From positions 1-64,000 of the forward strand of contig NZ_JOBF01000029.1 in assembly GCF_000718635.1 (NCBI RefSeq): a stretch of DNA of 64,000 nucleotides, in the 5' to 3' direction. A program made the position numbers and the translations under genes. This DNA comes from Streptomyces varsoviensis. GTDB lineage: Bacteria; Actinomycetota; Actinomycetes; Streptomycetales; Streptomycetaceae. Positions 36,530 to 49,801 of this stretch are shown here, in pieces (the first letter of the stretch is position 1; every line of letters begins with the position of its first letter). The notes under the pieces were generated by a model, which was not told the DNA's origin, ran no database searches, and was given only the letters and a program-made list of their open reading frames with translations.

Positions 36530-37714
36530 ATGTCCGATGTCGTGTCCGACGGCGGGTCTGATGGCGTGCCCGGGGGCGGGCCTGATGGCCTGTCCGATCC
36601 GCGAGCGGTACCACCGGTAGTCCGGTCCCACCGTGAACTCGCCGCCCGCGGGCTGCCCCTGCCGCCCCGGCCGACGCCCGCGGCGGCGCTGCCGATCACC
36701 TCCAGCGGCGCGACGTACGAGATGGCGCAGCGGCTCGCGTGGCTGGACGACGACCAGTTCGCCGTCGGCCGCTGGGACGGCTCGATGAGCGTCTTCCGCT
36801 TCACCGAGTCGGCGGTCGCCGGACCGCGCATCAACGTCGCGGTCAACAGCCCCGCCTTCCAGGGCGTGCAGATGCTCGCCCCGCTGCCCGGCCGGGCGAT
36901 CGCGAGCTCGAACGACGACCGCTCCATCGCCCTGTGGCACTCGCCGCGCGGCGACTGGAGCGACCTGTGCCCGGCCGGGACCTTCCCCTACGATCCGGCG
37001 CTCGGCGTCGCCACCAGCGGGCAGGGGGTCCGCGCCGGTTCGCCGGGCACCTTGGTGGTCGGGCACTCCAGCGGACATGTCTCCTTGTGGGACTACGACC
37101 CGGCGCGACGCCGGCTGAGGTTCGCGCGCAGCGTGGACGTACGGAATCCGCATCCCGTCAACCCCTGGGGACTGCACGACGTGCAGGCGACGGAGGTGCT
37201 GTCCGACGCCGGCGGCACCGCCTATGTGGTGACCGGCTCCGAGGACGGCTATGTCTGCGTCCTCCAGGTGCCGTCCGGCCGGATCATGTCGCAGACGGTC
37301 TTCAACCCCGCGGCCCAGCGCGGCATCAACAGCCTCTCCGTGCGCGGCGACGCACTGCTGGTGGCGAACTGCTCGGTGGGGCCCCAGGACCACAACCTCT
37401 GGTACTTCACGGTCTCCCAGCAGACCTGGCGGCCCGTCCTTCGGGCCAGAGCCAACCTCCTGGTCGACCCCCAGCGCCCCCAGGCCTTCAATTTCAGCAC
37501 CACCTGGGGCGCGTACGCGGACGGCCCGTGCTGGTTCGCGTCGACGGAGGAGGGCGCCCTGTGGATGGGCACCGCCACCTCCGACGCGCTGAACGTCATC
37601 GGCTACCAAGAGGTGACGAGCCCCTTGGGCTCAGCCCTCGGCTATCGGGGCGGACCCGGACGGCTGGCCATGGTCGCGTACGACCTGTACGAGTTCACGA
37701 CCGGCGCGGCCTGA
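36530..37714 (+). CDS. WD40/beta-propeller-like protein of unknown function
   Basis: This 394-residue cytosolic protein has a Gly/Asp-rich N-terminus of about 25 residues (DVVSDGGSDGVPGGGPDG), then several beta-propeller blades with WD-like endings. Examples are FAVGRWDGSMSVFRF, DDRSIALWHS, SSGHVSLWDYDPA and SEDGYVCVLQVPSGRIM. No catalytic motif, signal or membrane segment is seen. It probably mediates protein interactions. The neighbours give no pathway. The start may be weak: GAAGGGA lies 11 bases upstream. Confidence 0.75.
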   Translation: MSDVVSDGGSDGVPGGGPDGLSDPRAVPPVVRSHRELAARGLPLPPRPTPAAALPITSSGATYEMAQRLAWLDDDQFAVGRWDGSMSVFRFTESAVAGPRINVAVNSPAFQGVQMLAPLPGRAIASSNDDRSIALWHSPRGDWSDLCPAGTFPYDPALGVATSGQGVRAGSPGTLVVGHSSGHVSLWDYDPARRRLRFARSVDVRNPHPVNPWGLHDVQATEVLSDAGGTAYVVTGSEDGYVCVLQVPSGRIMSQTVFNPAAQRGINSLSVRGDALLVANCSVGPQDHNLWYFTVSQQTWRPVLRARANLLVDPQRPQAFNFSTTWGAYADGPCWFASTEEGALWMGTATSDALNVIGYQEVTSPLGSALGYRGGPGRLAMVAYDLYEFTTGAA

Positions 37715-37841
37715 CGCACCGGCTCGGCCTGACCCGTACGAGCCTCACCGGCCGGCCGCGCAGTCCCGCGGCCCCGCTCGGTGCGGCCCCCGGCAACGTG
37801 CTCGGATCCGCGCCCGGCCGGGGCCCCGCACCCCACCGCCG

Positions 37842-40937
<3,096 letters not shown>

Positions 40938-40964
40938 GCCGGTAGGCACCTTTCTTGAGAGCTG

Positions 40965-40983
40965 CGGGGTGCGCCGCACCCCG
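40965..40983. repeat. 19-bp palindrome in the uvrA leader
   Basis: CGGGGTGCG-C-CGCACCCCG is a perfect palindrome, 28-46 bases upstream of the uvrA GTG. It could be an operator or an RNA hairpin. Confidence 0.5.
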
Positions 40984-41103
40984 GACCCAGGGTATGGGGG
41001 GCGTCGCTCGGATGTCGTATCTCGTGCCTTCCCCGAGCCTATAGCACGCACATTCGATTCACGGCCGGAGCCGAGCAGCTTCACCCGAATGGGTGGCCGC
41101 CGC

Positions 41104-41109
41104 TAGGGT
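41104..41109 (+). promoter_or_regulatory. Leaderless-type -10 (TAGGGT)
   Basis: TAGGGT is followed by seven bases and the ATG at 41117. There is no ribosome binding site. Confidence 0.5.
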
Positions 41110-41116
41110 GCCGATC

Positions 41117-41842
41117 ATGAGCGATTTCGCATCCGACATTGCCGCCGTACGGGCCGCCACCGACCGCCTCCTCGCCGGGGCCGGCGCCCTGGACGACGCC
41201 GGAGCCGCCGCCCCGTCGCTGCTCCCCGGCTGGACCCGCGGCCACGTGTTCGCGCACATCGCCCGGAACGCCGACGCCATCACCAACCTCCTCACCTGGG
41301 CCCGTACGGACGTCAAGACGCCGATGTACGCCAGCCCCGAGGCCCGCGACGCGGACATCGAGCGCGACTCCGCCCGCCCGCTCGCCGCGCACCTCGACGA
41401 TCTGCGCGCCAGCGCCGACCGCTTCGACGCGGCCGCCGAGGCCCTGCCCGAGGAGCGCCGCGAGTACGTAGTGGAGATGCGCAACGGCGTCACGGACCAG
41501 GCGGCCCGGCTGCCGTACCGCAGGCTCGTGGAGGTGGAGCTGCACCATGTGGACCTCGGGATCGGCTACGGGCTGGACGACCTGCCGGCCGCGTTCGTCA
41601 CGCGCGAGATCGCGTTCATGGCCGGCGTGAAGCTCGCGGGCCGCGCCGAGGTGCCCGCGCTGCGGCTGACCGCCTCCGACGGGAGCAGTTGGCGCACGGG
41701 CCGCGAGGACGGCGACGTCACCACCGTCACGGGCTCCCCCACCGACCTGCTCGGCTGGCTCGTCGGCCGCGCGGACGGGGCCGGCCTGGAGGTCCGGGGC
41801 GCTTCCTCCGGCGCCCTGCTGCCCGCCCTCCCGCCGCTATAG
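41117..41842 (+). CDS. Maleylpyruvate isomerase-family (mycothiol-dependent, DinB-fold) protein
   Basis: This 241-residue protein has a DinB-like helical bundle with LLPGWTRGHVFAHIARNADAI (first metal-ligand histidine) and RRLVEVELHHVDLGIGYGL (Glu and His ligands), then a C-terminal MDMPI-type domain. Family members use mycothiol, the actinobacterial thiol. The true substrate is unknown. The ATG before SDFASD lies seven bases after TAGGGT. The next gene starts nine bases past the stop, but with its own -10. Confidence 0.85.
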   Translation: MSDFASDIAAVRAATDRLLAGAGALDDAGAAAPSLLPGWTRGHVFAHIARNADAITNLLTWARTDVKTPMYASPEARDADIERDSARPLAAHLDDLRASADRFDAAAEALPEERREYVVEMRNGVTDQAARLPYRRLVEVELHHVDLGIGYGLDDLPAAFVTREIAFMAGVKLAGRAEVPALRLTASDGSSWRTGREDGDVTTVTGSPTDLLGWLVGRADGAGLEVRGASSGALLPALPPL

Positions 41843-41845
41843 GGT
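41840..41845 (+). promoter_or_regulatory. Leaderless-type -10 overlapping the upstream stop codon
   Basis: TAGGGT, whose TAG is the stop of the preceding gene, ends six bases before the ATG at 41852. Confidence 0.45.
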
Positions 41846-41851
41846 TGTGAC

Positions 41852-42508
41852 ATGACGTACAGCGGAGCGGTGAAGGTCGGCGGACCGGCGGACGTACACG
41901 AACTGACCGAGCTGATGATCTCGAAGGTCGCGGTCGGTCCGATGGACAACAACGCGTATCTCCTGCGCTGCCGCGCGACGGGCGAGCAGTTGCTGATCGA
42001 CGCCGCCGCGGAGCCGCACACCCTGCTGAACCTGATCGGCGACAGCGGCATCGCCTCCGTGGTCACCACCCACCGGCACGGCGACCACTGGGGAGCCCTG
42101 CGCGAGGTGGTGGACGCCACCGGCGCCCGCACCTACGCCGGGCGCTACGACGCCGAGGGCATCCCCGTGCCGACGGACGTGCCCGTCGAGGACGGCGACA
42201 CGATCCGGGTGGGCCAGGTCGAACTCGCCGCCCGCCATCTCGTGGGCCACACGCCGGGCAGTATCGCCCTGGTCTACGACGACCCGCACGGCCACCCGCA
42301 CCTGTTCACGGGCGACTGCCTCTTCCCCGGCGGCATCGGCAATACCTGGGGAGACCCCGAAGCCTTCGGCCGGCTGCTCGACGATGTCGAGAACAAGCTG
42401 ATGGCCGCGCTCCCCGACGAGACCTGGGTCTACCCCGGCCACGGCGGCGACACCACGCTCGGCGCCGAGCGCCCGCACCTCACGGAGTGGCGCGAGCGAG
42501 GCTGGTGA
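41852..42508 (+). CDS. Metallo-beta-lactamase-fold hydrolase (glyoxalase II-like)
   Basis: This 218-residue protein has the MBL zinc motif in VVTTHRHGDHWGALREVV, a further histidine in RHLVGHTPGSIALVYDD, Asp in HLFTGDCLFPGGIGN and His in WVYPGHGGDTTLG. It is likely a thioester or glyoxalase II-like hydrolase. Next to a mycothiol-dependent family member it might act on mycothiol conjugates; that is inference. Confidence 0.9.
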   Translation: MTYSGAVKVGGPADVHELTELMISKVAVGPMDNNAYLLRCRATGEQLLIDAAAEPHTLLNLIGDSGIASVVTTHRHGDHWGALREVVDATGARTYAGRYDAEGIPVPTDVPVEDGDTIRVGQVELAARHLVGHTPGSIALVYDDPHGHPHLFTGDCLFPGGIGNTWGDPEAFGRLLDDVENKLMAALPDETWVYPGHGGDTTLGAERPHLTEWRERGW

Positions 42509-42512
42509 CCAT

Positions 42513-42559
42513 CGGGCGCGGCGGCGGGAGGGCCCGGGGCCGTCCCGCCGCCGCGCCCG
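42513..42559. terminator. Bidirectional terminator between the MBL and TerC genes
   Basis: A 17-pair perfect stem (CGGGCGCGGCGGCGGGA with its complement) encloses a 13-base GC-rich loop. It lies between two convergent genes. Confidence 0.85.
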
Positions 42560-42578
42560 TCGGCCGGCCCCTCCCGGG

Positions 42579-43565
42579 TCAGACTCCGAGGCTGTCCTTG
42601 CGGTCCGCCGCCTCCGCCTCGGCCTGCTTCTTCGAGGCCCGCAGGCTGGTGATGGTGGTGACGATCAGGACCGCGCAGATGACGCCGAGCGAGACGGGGA
42701 TGCTGATCTCCGGGACGCTCACGCCGGATTCGTGCAGCGCGTGCAGGACCAGCTTCACGCCGATGAAGCCGAGGATGATCGACAGGCCGTACGAGAGGTG
42801 GACCAGCTTCTTCAGCAGGCCGCCGATCAGGAAGTAGAGCTGCCGCAGCCCCATCAGGGCGAACGCGTTGGCGGTGAAGACGATGTACGGGTCCTGGGTG
42901 AGGCCGAAGATCGCCGGGATGGAGTCGAGCGCGAAGAGCACGTCGGTGGTGCCGATCGCCAGCATCACCACCAGCATCGGCGTCATCAGCCGCTTGCCGT
43001 TCTCGGTGATGAACAGCTTGGTCCCGTGGTACACGCTGGTGGAGGGCACACGCCGCTCGACCGCCTTGAGCAGCCGGTTCTCCTCGAACTCCTCGTCCTC
43101 CTCGCCGCTGCGCGCGTCCTGGATCAGCTTCCAGGCCGTCCAGATCAGGAACGCGCCGAAGAGGTAGAAGACCCAGGAGAAGTTGGCGATGATCGCGGCG
43201 CCCGCGCCGATGAAGACCGCCCGCAGGACGAGCGCGATGAGCACGCCGACCATCAGGACCCGCTGCTGGTAGATCGGCGGGACCGCGAACTTGGCCATGA
43301 TCAGGACGAAGACGAAGAGGTTGTCGACGCTCAGCGACTTCTCCGTGATGTACCCGGCGAAGAACTCGCCCGAGGCCTGGCCGCCGCCGAACACGAAGAG
43401 GCCGAGCCCGAAGAGCGCCGCGAGCGCGACCCAGACGATCGTCCAGACCCCGGCCTCCTTGATGGAGACCGCGTGCGGCTTGCGGCCGCCGATGAAGAAG
43501 TCGACGGCGATCAGGGCGCACAGGCCGACGATCGTCAGCGCCCAGACATTCAGGGAAACATCCAC
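42579..43565 (-). CDS. TerC-family integral membrane protein
   Basis: This 328-residue TerC/Alx-type protein has about nine hydrophobic segments. Conserved acidic residues lie in the membrane: VGLCALIAVDFFIGGRKPH, GYITEKSLSVDNLFVFVLIM, TTDVLFALDSIPAIFGLT and AFALMGLRQLYFLIGGLL. These proteins are linked to tellurite resistance and metal or pH homeostasis, often with TerD. The GTG follows GGAGGAG. Two TerD genes lie just upstream on the same strand. Confidence 0.92.
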   Translation of the reverse strand: MDVSLNVWALTIVGLCALIAVDFFIGGRKPHAVSIKEAGVWTIVWVALAALFGLGLFVFGGGQASGEFFAGYITEKSLSVDNLFVFVLIMAKFAVPPIYQQRVLMVGVLIALVLRAVFIGAGAAIIANFSWVFYLFGAFLIWTAWKLIQDARSGEEDEEFEENRLLKAVERRVPSTSVYHGTKLFITENGKRLMTPMLVVMLAIGTTDVLFALDSIPAIFGLTQDPYIVFTANAFALMGLRQLYFLIGGLLKKLVHLSYGLSIILGFIGVKLVLHALHESGVSVPEISIPVSLGVICAVLIVTTITSLRASKKQAEAEAADRKDSLGV

Positions 43566-43663
43566 TGCTGCTCCTCCGGCAGGGTCGTACGGCACTCACA
43601 GCGTCGTCGCTGCCGGAGGCCCTGGTCGCCTGACACGCCAGCCATGACCTCCACGCCCCAAAG

Positions 43664-43700
43664 AGTACAGGAAGACCCAAGAGAAGGTAAAGGAATTTAC
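43664..43700 (-). promoter_or_regulatory. Candidate TerC promoter with overlapping inverted repeat
   Basis: On the minus strand TTTACC (43686-43691), 16 bases and TGTACT (43664-43669) resemble a promoter. The inverted repeat GTAAA-GGAA-TTTAC (43687-43700) overlaps the -35. Confidence 0.45.
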
Positions 43701-43711
43701 AAATAAGCAGG

Positions 43712-45649
43712 TCAGCGCCGATGGTCTGGCAAAGACCGGCCCACCTCCCGCAACACCTGACCCAGCACTTCACTCCCCTGCGGCACGCTCGGCGGCTCGT
43801 ACGTCCAGGCGTGCCCGACCCAGGGGTCGGCGAGGTGGTCGTCGGGGACCGGCGTGAGCCGCAGCAGCGACCGCCACAGCGGATCGAGGACCGGCCCGTA
43901 CTCCCGGGCGTCCTGCCGGTCGGCCACCATCATCAGATGGACGCCCACCGACGGCCCCTCGTCCGCGAGGTAGCGCAGTTGGTTGACGGCCCGGTCGTCG
44001 AAGCCGTGCGGAAAGTCGTTGACGATCAGGAGCTGGTCGGCGATGTCGAGGTCGGGCGGCAGGGAGTCCACGGCGCCGCTGCGGACCGCCATCTGCACCA
44101 GGTCGACGCGGTGCGTGAGCCGCGCGAGCGTCTCCGACACCCCGCGAGCGCCCGCCGCCGGGGGCTCGCGGAGGGCGCCCGAGCGCAGCAGCGGGGCGAG
44201 CGAGGCGCCCGCCGCCCCGGCCGGATCGATCACCCGCACCGCGAAGTCGCCGGCCGGATGGACCGCGAGCAGCCGCGCGGCGTGCGCCACCGCGGTGTCC
44301 ATGGCGATCCGGCGCACCTCGGCCGAGGCCATCAGCGCCGCCTCCGGGGCGCCCGTACGGCCGCTGTCGATCCACAGCCCGCGCTCCAGCGGCAGCCGCA
44401 TCAGCATGGGGATGCGCAGGTCGTCGCGTTCCGGCAGCCGCAGGTCGCCGAGGCGCACGGCCATCGGGGTCTCGAACGGCACCTGGTAGCCCTGCCAGAC
44501 GGGGCTGTCCCACCGGGCGTAGGCGGGCGGCAGCGCGTGCTCGACGACATCGGACTCGTCGGCGAGCCGGCCGAGGTCGCGGTCGAGGACGGCACGGGCC
44601 TGTGCCACGAGGCGCATCTGCTTGCCGCGCGCCGCCTCGCGGGCGGCGTCGGCGGCCGGGCCGACCCGGGTGCGCGGGTCGGAGAGGACACCGTCGAGCT
44701 CCCGCTCCATCCGGGACTCCGCGAAGTCCACCGCGCCGCGGTACGCGGCGACCGTACGGGCCAGGTCCTCGAACATGCCCCAGACCTGGTTGTAGAGCCG
44801 CTCGTCCATCGTCCAGCCGCTGGCATCCCCCGCTACGGGCGCGGCGGGCCGTTCCTCCGCGCCGGGCCGTCCCTCAGCTCCGGGAGGCCGCGGGGCGGCG
44901 GCCGGGGGCGTGGCGGAAGGGCCCGCCGGCGAGTCCCGCGGCGGCTGCGCGGTGCGGCGCCGCGGATGCCGGTAGTCGATGGGGCCGGGCGCGGCCGGCG
45001 CGGGGGGCTCGTTCTTGCCGCCGGGGCGGCGCGCCCGCTCGCCCTTGTCCTCGCCCCGGCCCCGCACGGACCGCGGCGGCGGGGCGATCGTACGGGCCGC
45101 CGCCTGGTCCACCGCCGCCTCGATGGCGGCGGCCAGCTCGGCGGCGCCCGGCAGCCCCTGGTCGTGGAGCATCGCGGCCAGCCCGCCCGCGTACCCCTGG
45201 CCCACGGCCCGTACCTTCCACGCGCCCTGCCTGCGGTAGAGCTCCAGCGCGACGACGGCGGACTCGGAGTCCAGGTCGGTGATGGTGTAGCCGACGACCT
45301 CGGCGCCGTCGAGGCCGGTTATGGCGACGAACGGCGCGGCCATCGCGCCGAAGCGCGCCGGGCCGCCCGCGCCGGAGGGCAGCGCGAGGAGCACGCTGAC
45401 GCGGTGGGCGGCGGCGGGGAGCGCGTCCAGGTCCACGGCCAGCCGGTGGTCGGCAGCGGCCTGCTGGGAGACTTCGAGGCCCGGGAGGCGCGGCGCGGCG
45501 GGGTGCGCCACCCAGGCGGCGTCCGGCGCCCGCCCCCGCTCGTCGCCGAGCACGGCCCCGGCCATGACCGGGTCGCCCGCCGAGACCCGGATCTCCAAAC
45601 GGGTCTGAGGCAGTGGATGGTTCTGGCCCCGGACCAGTTCGGCCGTCAT
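43712..45649 (-). CDS. TerD domain fused to a P-loop-less FtsK-like ATPase domain
   Basis: In this 645-residue protein, residues about 1-185 form a TerD domain (RFGAMAAPFVAITGLDGAEV, VALELYRRQGAWKVRAVGQG). A Pro/Arg-rich linker (about 190-290) and a helical segment (DERLYNQVWGMFEDLARTVA) follow. The C-terminal domain resembles FtsK/HerA cores: IPMLMRLPLERGLWIDSG, then a Walker B-like DQLLIVNDFPHGFDD and SVGVHLMMVADRQD. No GxGKS/T is present, so it probably does not hydrolyse ATP. It likely acts with TerC and TerD in an envelope or metal stress complex. The precise function is unknown. Confidence 0.78.
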   Translation of the reverse strand: MTAELVRGQNHPLPQTRLEIRVSAGDPVMAGAVLGDERGRAPDAAWVAHPAAPRLPGLEVSQQAAADHRLAVDLDALPAAAHRVSVLLALPSGAGGPARFGAMAAPFVAITGLDGAEVVGYTITDLDSESAVVALELYRRQGAWKVRAVGQGYAGGLAAMLHDQGLPGAAELAAAIEAAVDQAAARTIAPPPRSVRGRGEDKGERARRPGGKNEPPAPAAPGPIDYRHPRRRTAQPPRDSPAGPSATPPAAAPRPPGAEGRPGAEERPAAPVAGDASGWTMDERLYNQVWGMFEDLARTVAAYRGAVDFAESRMERELDGVLSDPRTRVGPAADAAREAARGKQMRLVAQARAVLDRDLGRLADESDVVEHALPPAYARWDSPVWQGYQVPFETPMAVRLGDLRLPERDDLRIPMLMRLPLERGLWIDSGRTGAPEAALMASAEVRRIAMDTAVAHAARLLAVHPAGDFAVRVIDPAGAAGASLAPLLRSGALREPPAAGARGVSETLARLTHRVDLVQMAVRSGAVDSLPPDLDIADQLLIVNDFPHGFDDRAVNQLRYLADEGPSVGVHLMMVADRQDAREYGPVLDPLWRSLLRLTPVPDDHLADPWVGHAWTYEPPSVPQGSEVLGQVLREVGRSLPDHRR

Positions 45650-45771
45650 CGGTGCGCCCCCTCGTCAGATCGTCCGCCGCCGCGCCCGTCGCGCACGGCC
45701 GTCCCCCGGGGCCCGGCGGTTCGTCTCCGCCGGGCCCCGCCGGAACCCTCGCCCCGGCCCGTACCCCGCGT

Positions 45772-46350
45772 CTACAGGCTGGGCAGGATCGCCGGCAGCA
45801 GGTCCTGGAAGGTGCGGCCGTTGGCCGGGACGCCGATCGCCGTCATCTGCCAGCCGTCGCCGGACCGGTGCACCTTCGCCATGATCTGCGCGGTGTACGG
45901 GCCGCCGCCGTCGAGGGTGTAGCGGGCCAGCTCCTGTCCGTTGGTCTCGTCCACCAGCCGGCAGAACGCGTTCCGCACCTCGGCGAAGGTCTGGCCGGTG
46001 AAGGAGTTCACCGTGAACACGATCTGGTCGATGTACCCCGGCACCCGCTCCAGGTCGACGAGTATCGCCTCGTCGTCCCCGCCCTGTCCGGCGCCGCCGA
46101 CGAGGTTGTCGCCGGTGTGCTGGACCGAGCCGTCATCGCTGACGAGGTGGTGGAAGTACACCTTGTCGACCAGTTCCCCCTCGGCGAACAGCACCGCCGA
46201 GGCGTCCAGGTCGATCTCCTTCGTGCGCGAGCCGAACAGACCGCGACGGGGGGCCGCCTGCCAGCCCAGCCCCATCCGCACCGCGGTGAGGGTGCCCCCG
46301 TCGGCCTTCTTCAGACTGATGCCCTGGCCCTTGGCCAAGTTGACCGTCAC
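45772..46350 (-). CDS. TerD-family stress protein
   Basis: This 192-residue TerD/TerZ-type protein starts MTVNLAKGQGISLKKADGG, has acidic calcium-binding-type residues in KEIDLDASAVLFAEGE, GGDDEAILVDLERVPGYI and RNAFCRLVDETNGQELARY, and ends GVPANGRTFQDLLPAI. These cytosolic proteins are part of the tellurium and chemical stress system. It lies upstream of the TerD-FtsK fusion and the TerC gene. The ATG has only a weak purine stretch. A TAGGGT box at 46417-46422 (minus) may be its -10. Confidence 0.93.
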   Translation of the reverse strand: MTVNLAKGQGISLKKADGGTLTAVRMGLGWQAAPRRGLFGSRTKEIDLDASAVLFAEGELVDKVYFHHLVSDDGSVQHTGDNLVGGAGQGGDDEAILVDLERVPGYIDQIVFTVNSFTGQTFAEVRNAFCRLVDETNGQELARYTLDGGGPYTAQIMAKVHRSGDGWQMTAIGVPANGRTFQDLLPAILPSL

Positions 46351-46473
46351 GCGCTGTCCCTTCTCGATGTCGCGGGTTTCCCCGTGGCCGCGCGATGGGC
46401 GCGGCCCGCTGCGAAAACCCTATGCACCGGCGATCGGGATGCCACCGGTCGGGAAGGGTTTGTGGCGTTCTTG

Positions 46474-46501
46474 CAACACGTCACGGCCAACACGTCACGG
46501 C
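46474..46501. repeat. Perfect 14-bp tandem duplication upstream of the TerD gene
   Basis: CAACACGTCACGGC occurs twice in succession, followed by a partial GGTCACGGCG. It lies between the uvrB stop and the possible TerD promoter. Confidence 0.8.
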
Positions 46502-46518
46502 GGTCACGGCGCGGTCCG

Positions 46519-48660
<2,142 letters not shown>

Positions 48661-48666
48661 GGAACC

Positions 48667-48689
48667 ACGGTACGACCCCCCACTGACAA
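48667..48689 (-). promoter_or_regulatory. RecA-NDp/PafBC-type damage promoter of uvrB
   Basis: On the minus strand TTGTCAGTG (48681-48689), eight bases and TACCGT (48667-48672) exactly match the motif. The ATG follows TACCGT after six bases. Confidence 0.7.
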
Positions 48690-48859
48690 TGGCCCTGCCG
48701 TCGGGGTCCGAGGCCGGTCCGGCGGCCCGAGGAGGGGCGAGATATCCCCGAAGCGCAGCGATGCCCGCGCGCGCTCGCCGGATATCCCGTACTTATCTTC
48801 TTGTACGCCACATCCGGGACGCTCACCCCGGCCCGGACCGGACGCCGCGAGGAGACCGT

Positions 48860-49801
48860 ATGCAACTGCGCCCCGCCGTCGCCGTCGCCAGCGCGCTTCT
48901 GGGCGTGTCCGCGCTGCTCACCGGACCCGCCCACGCCCACTCCACCGCCGCCGCCACCCCATCGCACGCCCCCCTCGTCATCGGCCACCGCGGCTCGCCC
49001 GTCAGCGCGCCCGAGAACACCCTCGCCTCCGTCGACGCCGCCGCCCGCCTCGGCATCACCTGGGTCGAGAACGACGTCCAGCGGACCAAGGACGGCGCGC
49101 TGGTCGTCCTGCACGACACCACCCTCAGCCGGACGACCGATGTGGAACAGCGCTATCCGAACCGCTCGCCGTGGCGGGTGGCGGACTTCACACTCGCCGA
49201 GATCGAGCGGCTCGACGCGGGAAGCTGGTACGGCCGCCGGTTCGCCGGGCAGCGCGTGCCGACCCTCGGCCGCTACCTCGACCGCGTCGAGCGGAACCGC
49301 CAGAACCTCCTCATGGAGGTCAAGGCGCCGGAGCTCTACCCCGGCATCGAGCGCCGCATCACCTCCGAGCTGCGCCGCCGGGGCTGGCTCGACCGCCCGC
49401 ACGTCGCCCGCCGGCTGGTCCTCCAGAGCTTCAACGCCGCCTCACTGCGGACCCTCCACCGGCTCCGCCCCGACCTCACCCTCGGCTTCCTCGGCGCCCC
49501 CAAGACCGGCGAGCTCCGCTCGTACGCCGCGTACGCCGATCAGATCAATCCGAACCACAAATCCGTCACCCCGTCCTACCTCCGCGCCGTCCACGCGCTC
49601 CGCGGCCCGCACGGCCGCGCCCTGCGGCTCTCGGCGTGGACCGTCGACGACGTCGGCACCGCGCGGTCCCTGGCCCGGATGGGCGTGGACGGAATCATCA
49701 CCAACAAGCCCGCGGAGATCCGCAGGGCCCTGAACGACGGGGCGCGCCGCCTGCCAGGGGGCGCCGCCGATTCGCGCGCCCGCGTGCCGTCAGCGGCCTG
49801 A
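48860..49801 (+). CDS. Secreted glycerophosphodiester phosphodiesterase
   Basis: This 313-residue protein has a signal peptide (RPAVAVASALLGVSALLTGPAHA) and a GDPD TIM barrel. The active-site segment is in VIGHRGSPVSAPENTLAS, WVENDVQRTKDGALVVLHD and TTLSRTTD; later motifs are LLMEVKAPELYPGIE and GVDGIITNKPAEIRRAL. It hydrolyses glycerophosphodiesters outside the cell to glycerol-3-P, probably scavenging phosphate or recycling teichoic acid. GAGGAG precedes the ATG. It is divergent from uvrB. Confidence 0.92.
   Translation: MQLRPAVAVASALLGVSALLTGPAHAHSTAAATPSHAPLVIGHRGSPVSAPENTLASVDAAARLGITWVENDVQRTKDGALVVLHDTTLSRTTDVEQRYPNRSPWRVADFTLAEIERLDAGSWYGRRFAGQRVPTLGRYLDRVERNRQNLLMEVKAPELYPGIERRITSELRRRGWLDRPHVARRLVLQSFNAASLRTLHRLRPDLTLGFLGAPKTGELRSYAAYADQINPNHKSVTPSYLRAVHALRGPHGRALRLSAWTVDDVGTARSLARMGVDGIITNKPAEIRRALNDGARRLPGGAADSRARVPSAA

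Noticed and set aside
41037-41060. LexA box upstream of uvrA
   Set aside because: CGAATGTGCGTGC resembles CGAAC-N4-GTTCG only in its left half.
43566-43711. Possible manganese (yybP-ykoY) riboswitch before the TerC gene
   Set aside because: These often precede TerC genes, but I cannot find the conserved paired loops; only a promoter-like inverted repeat is visible.
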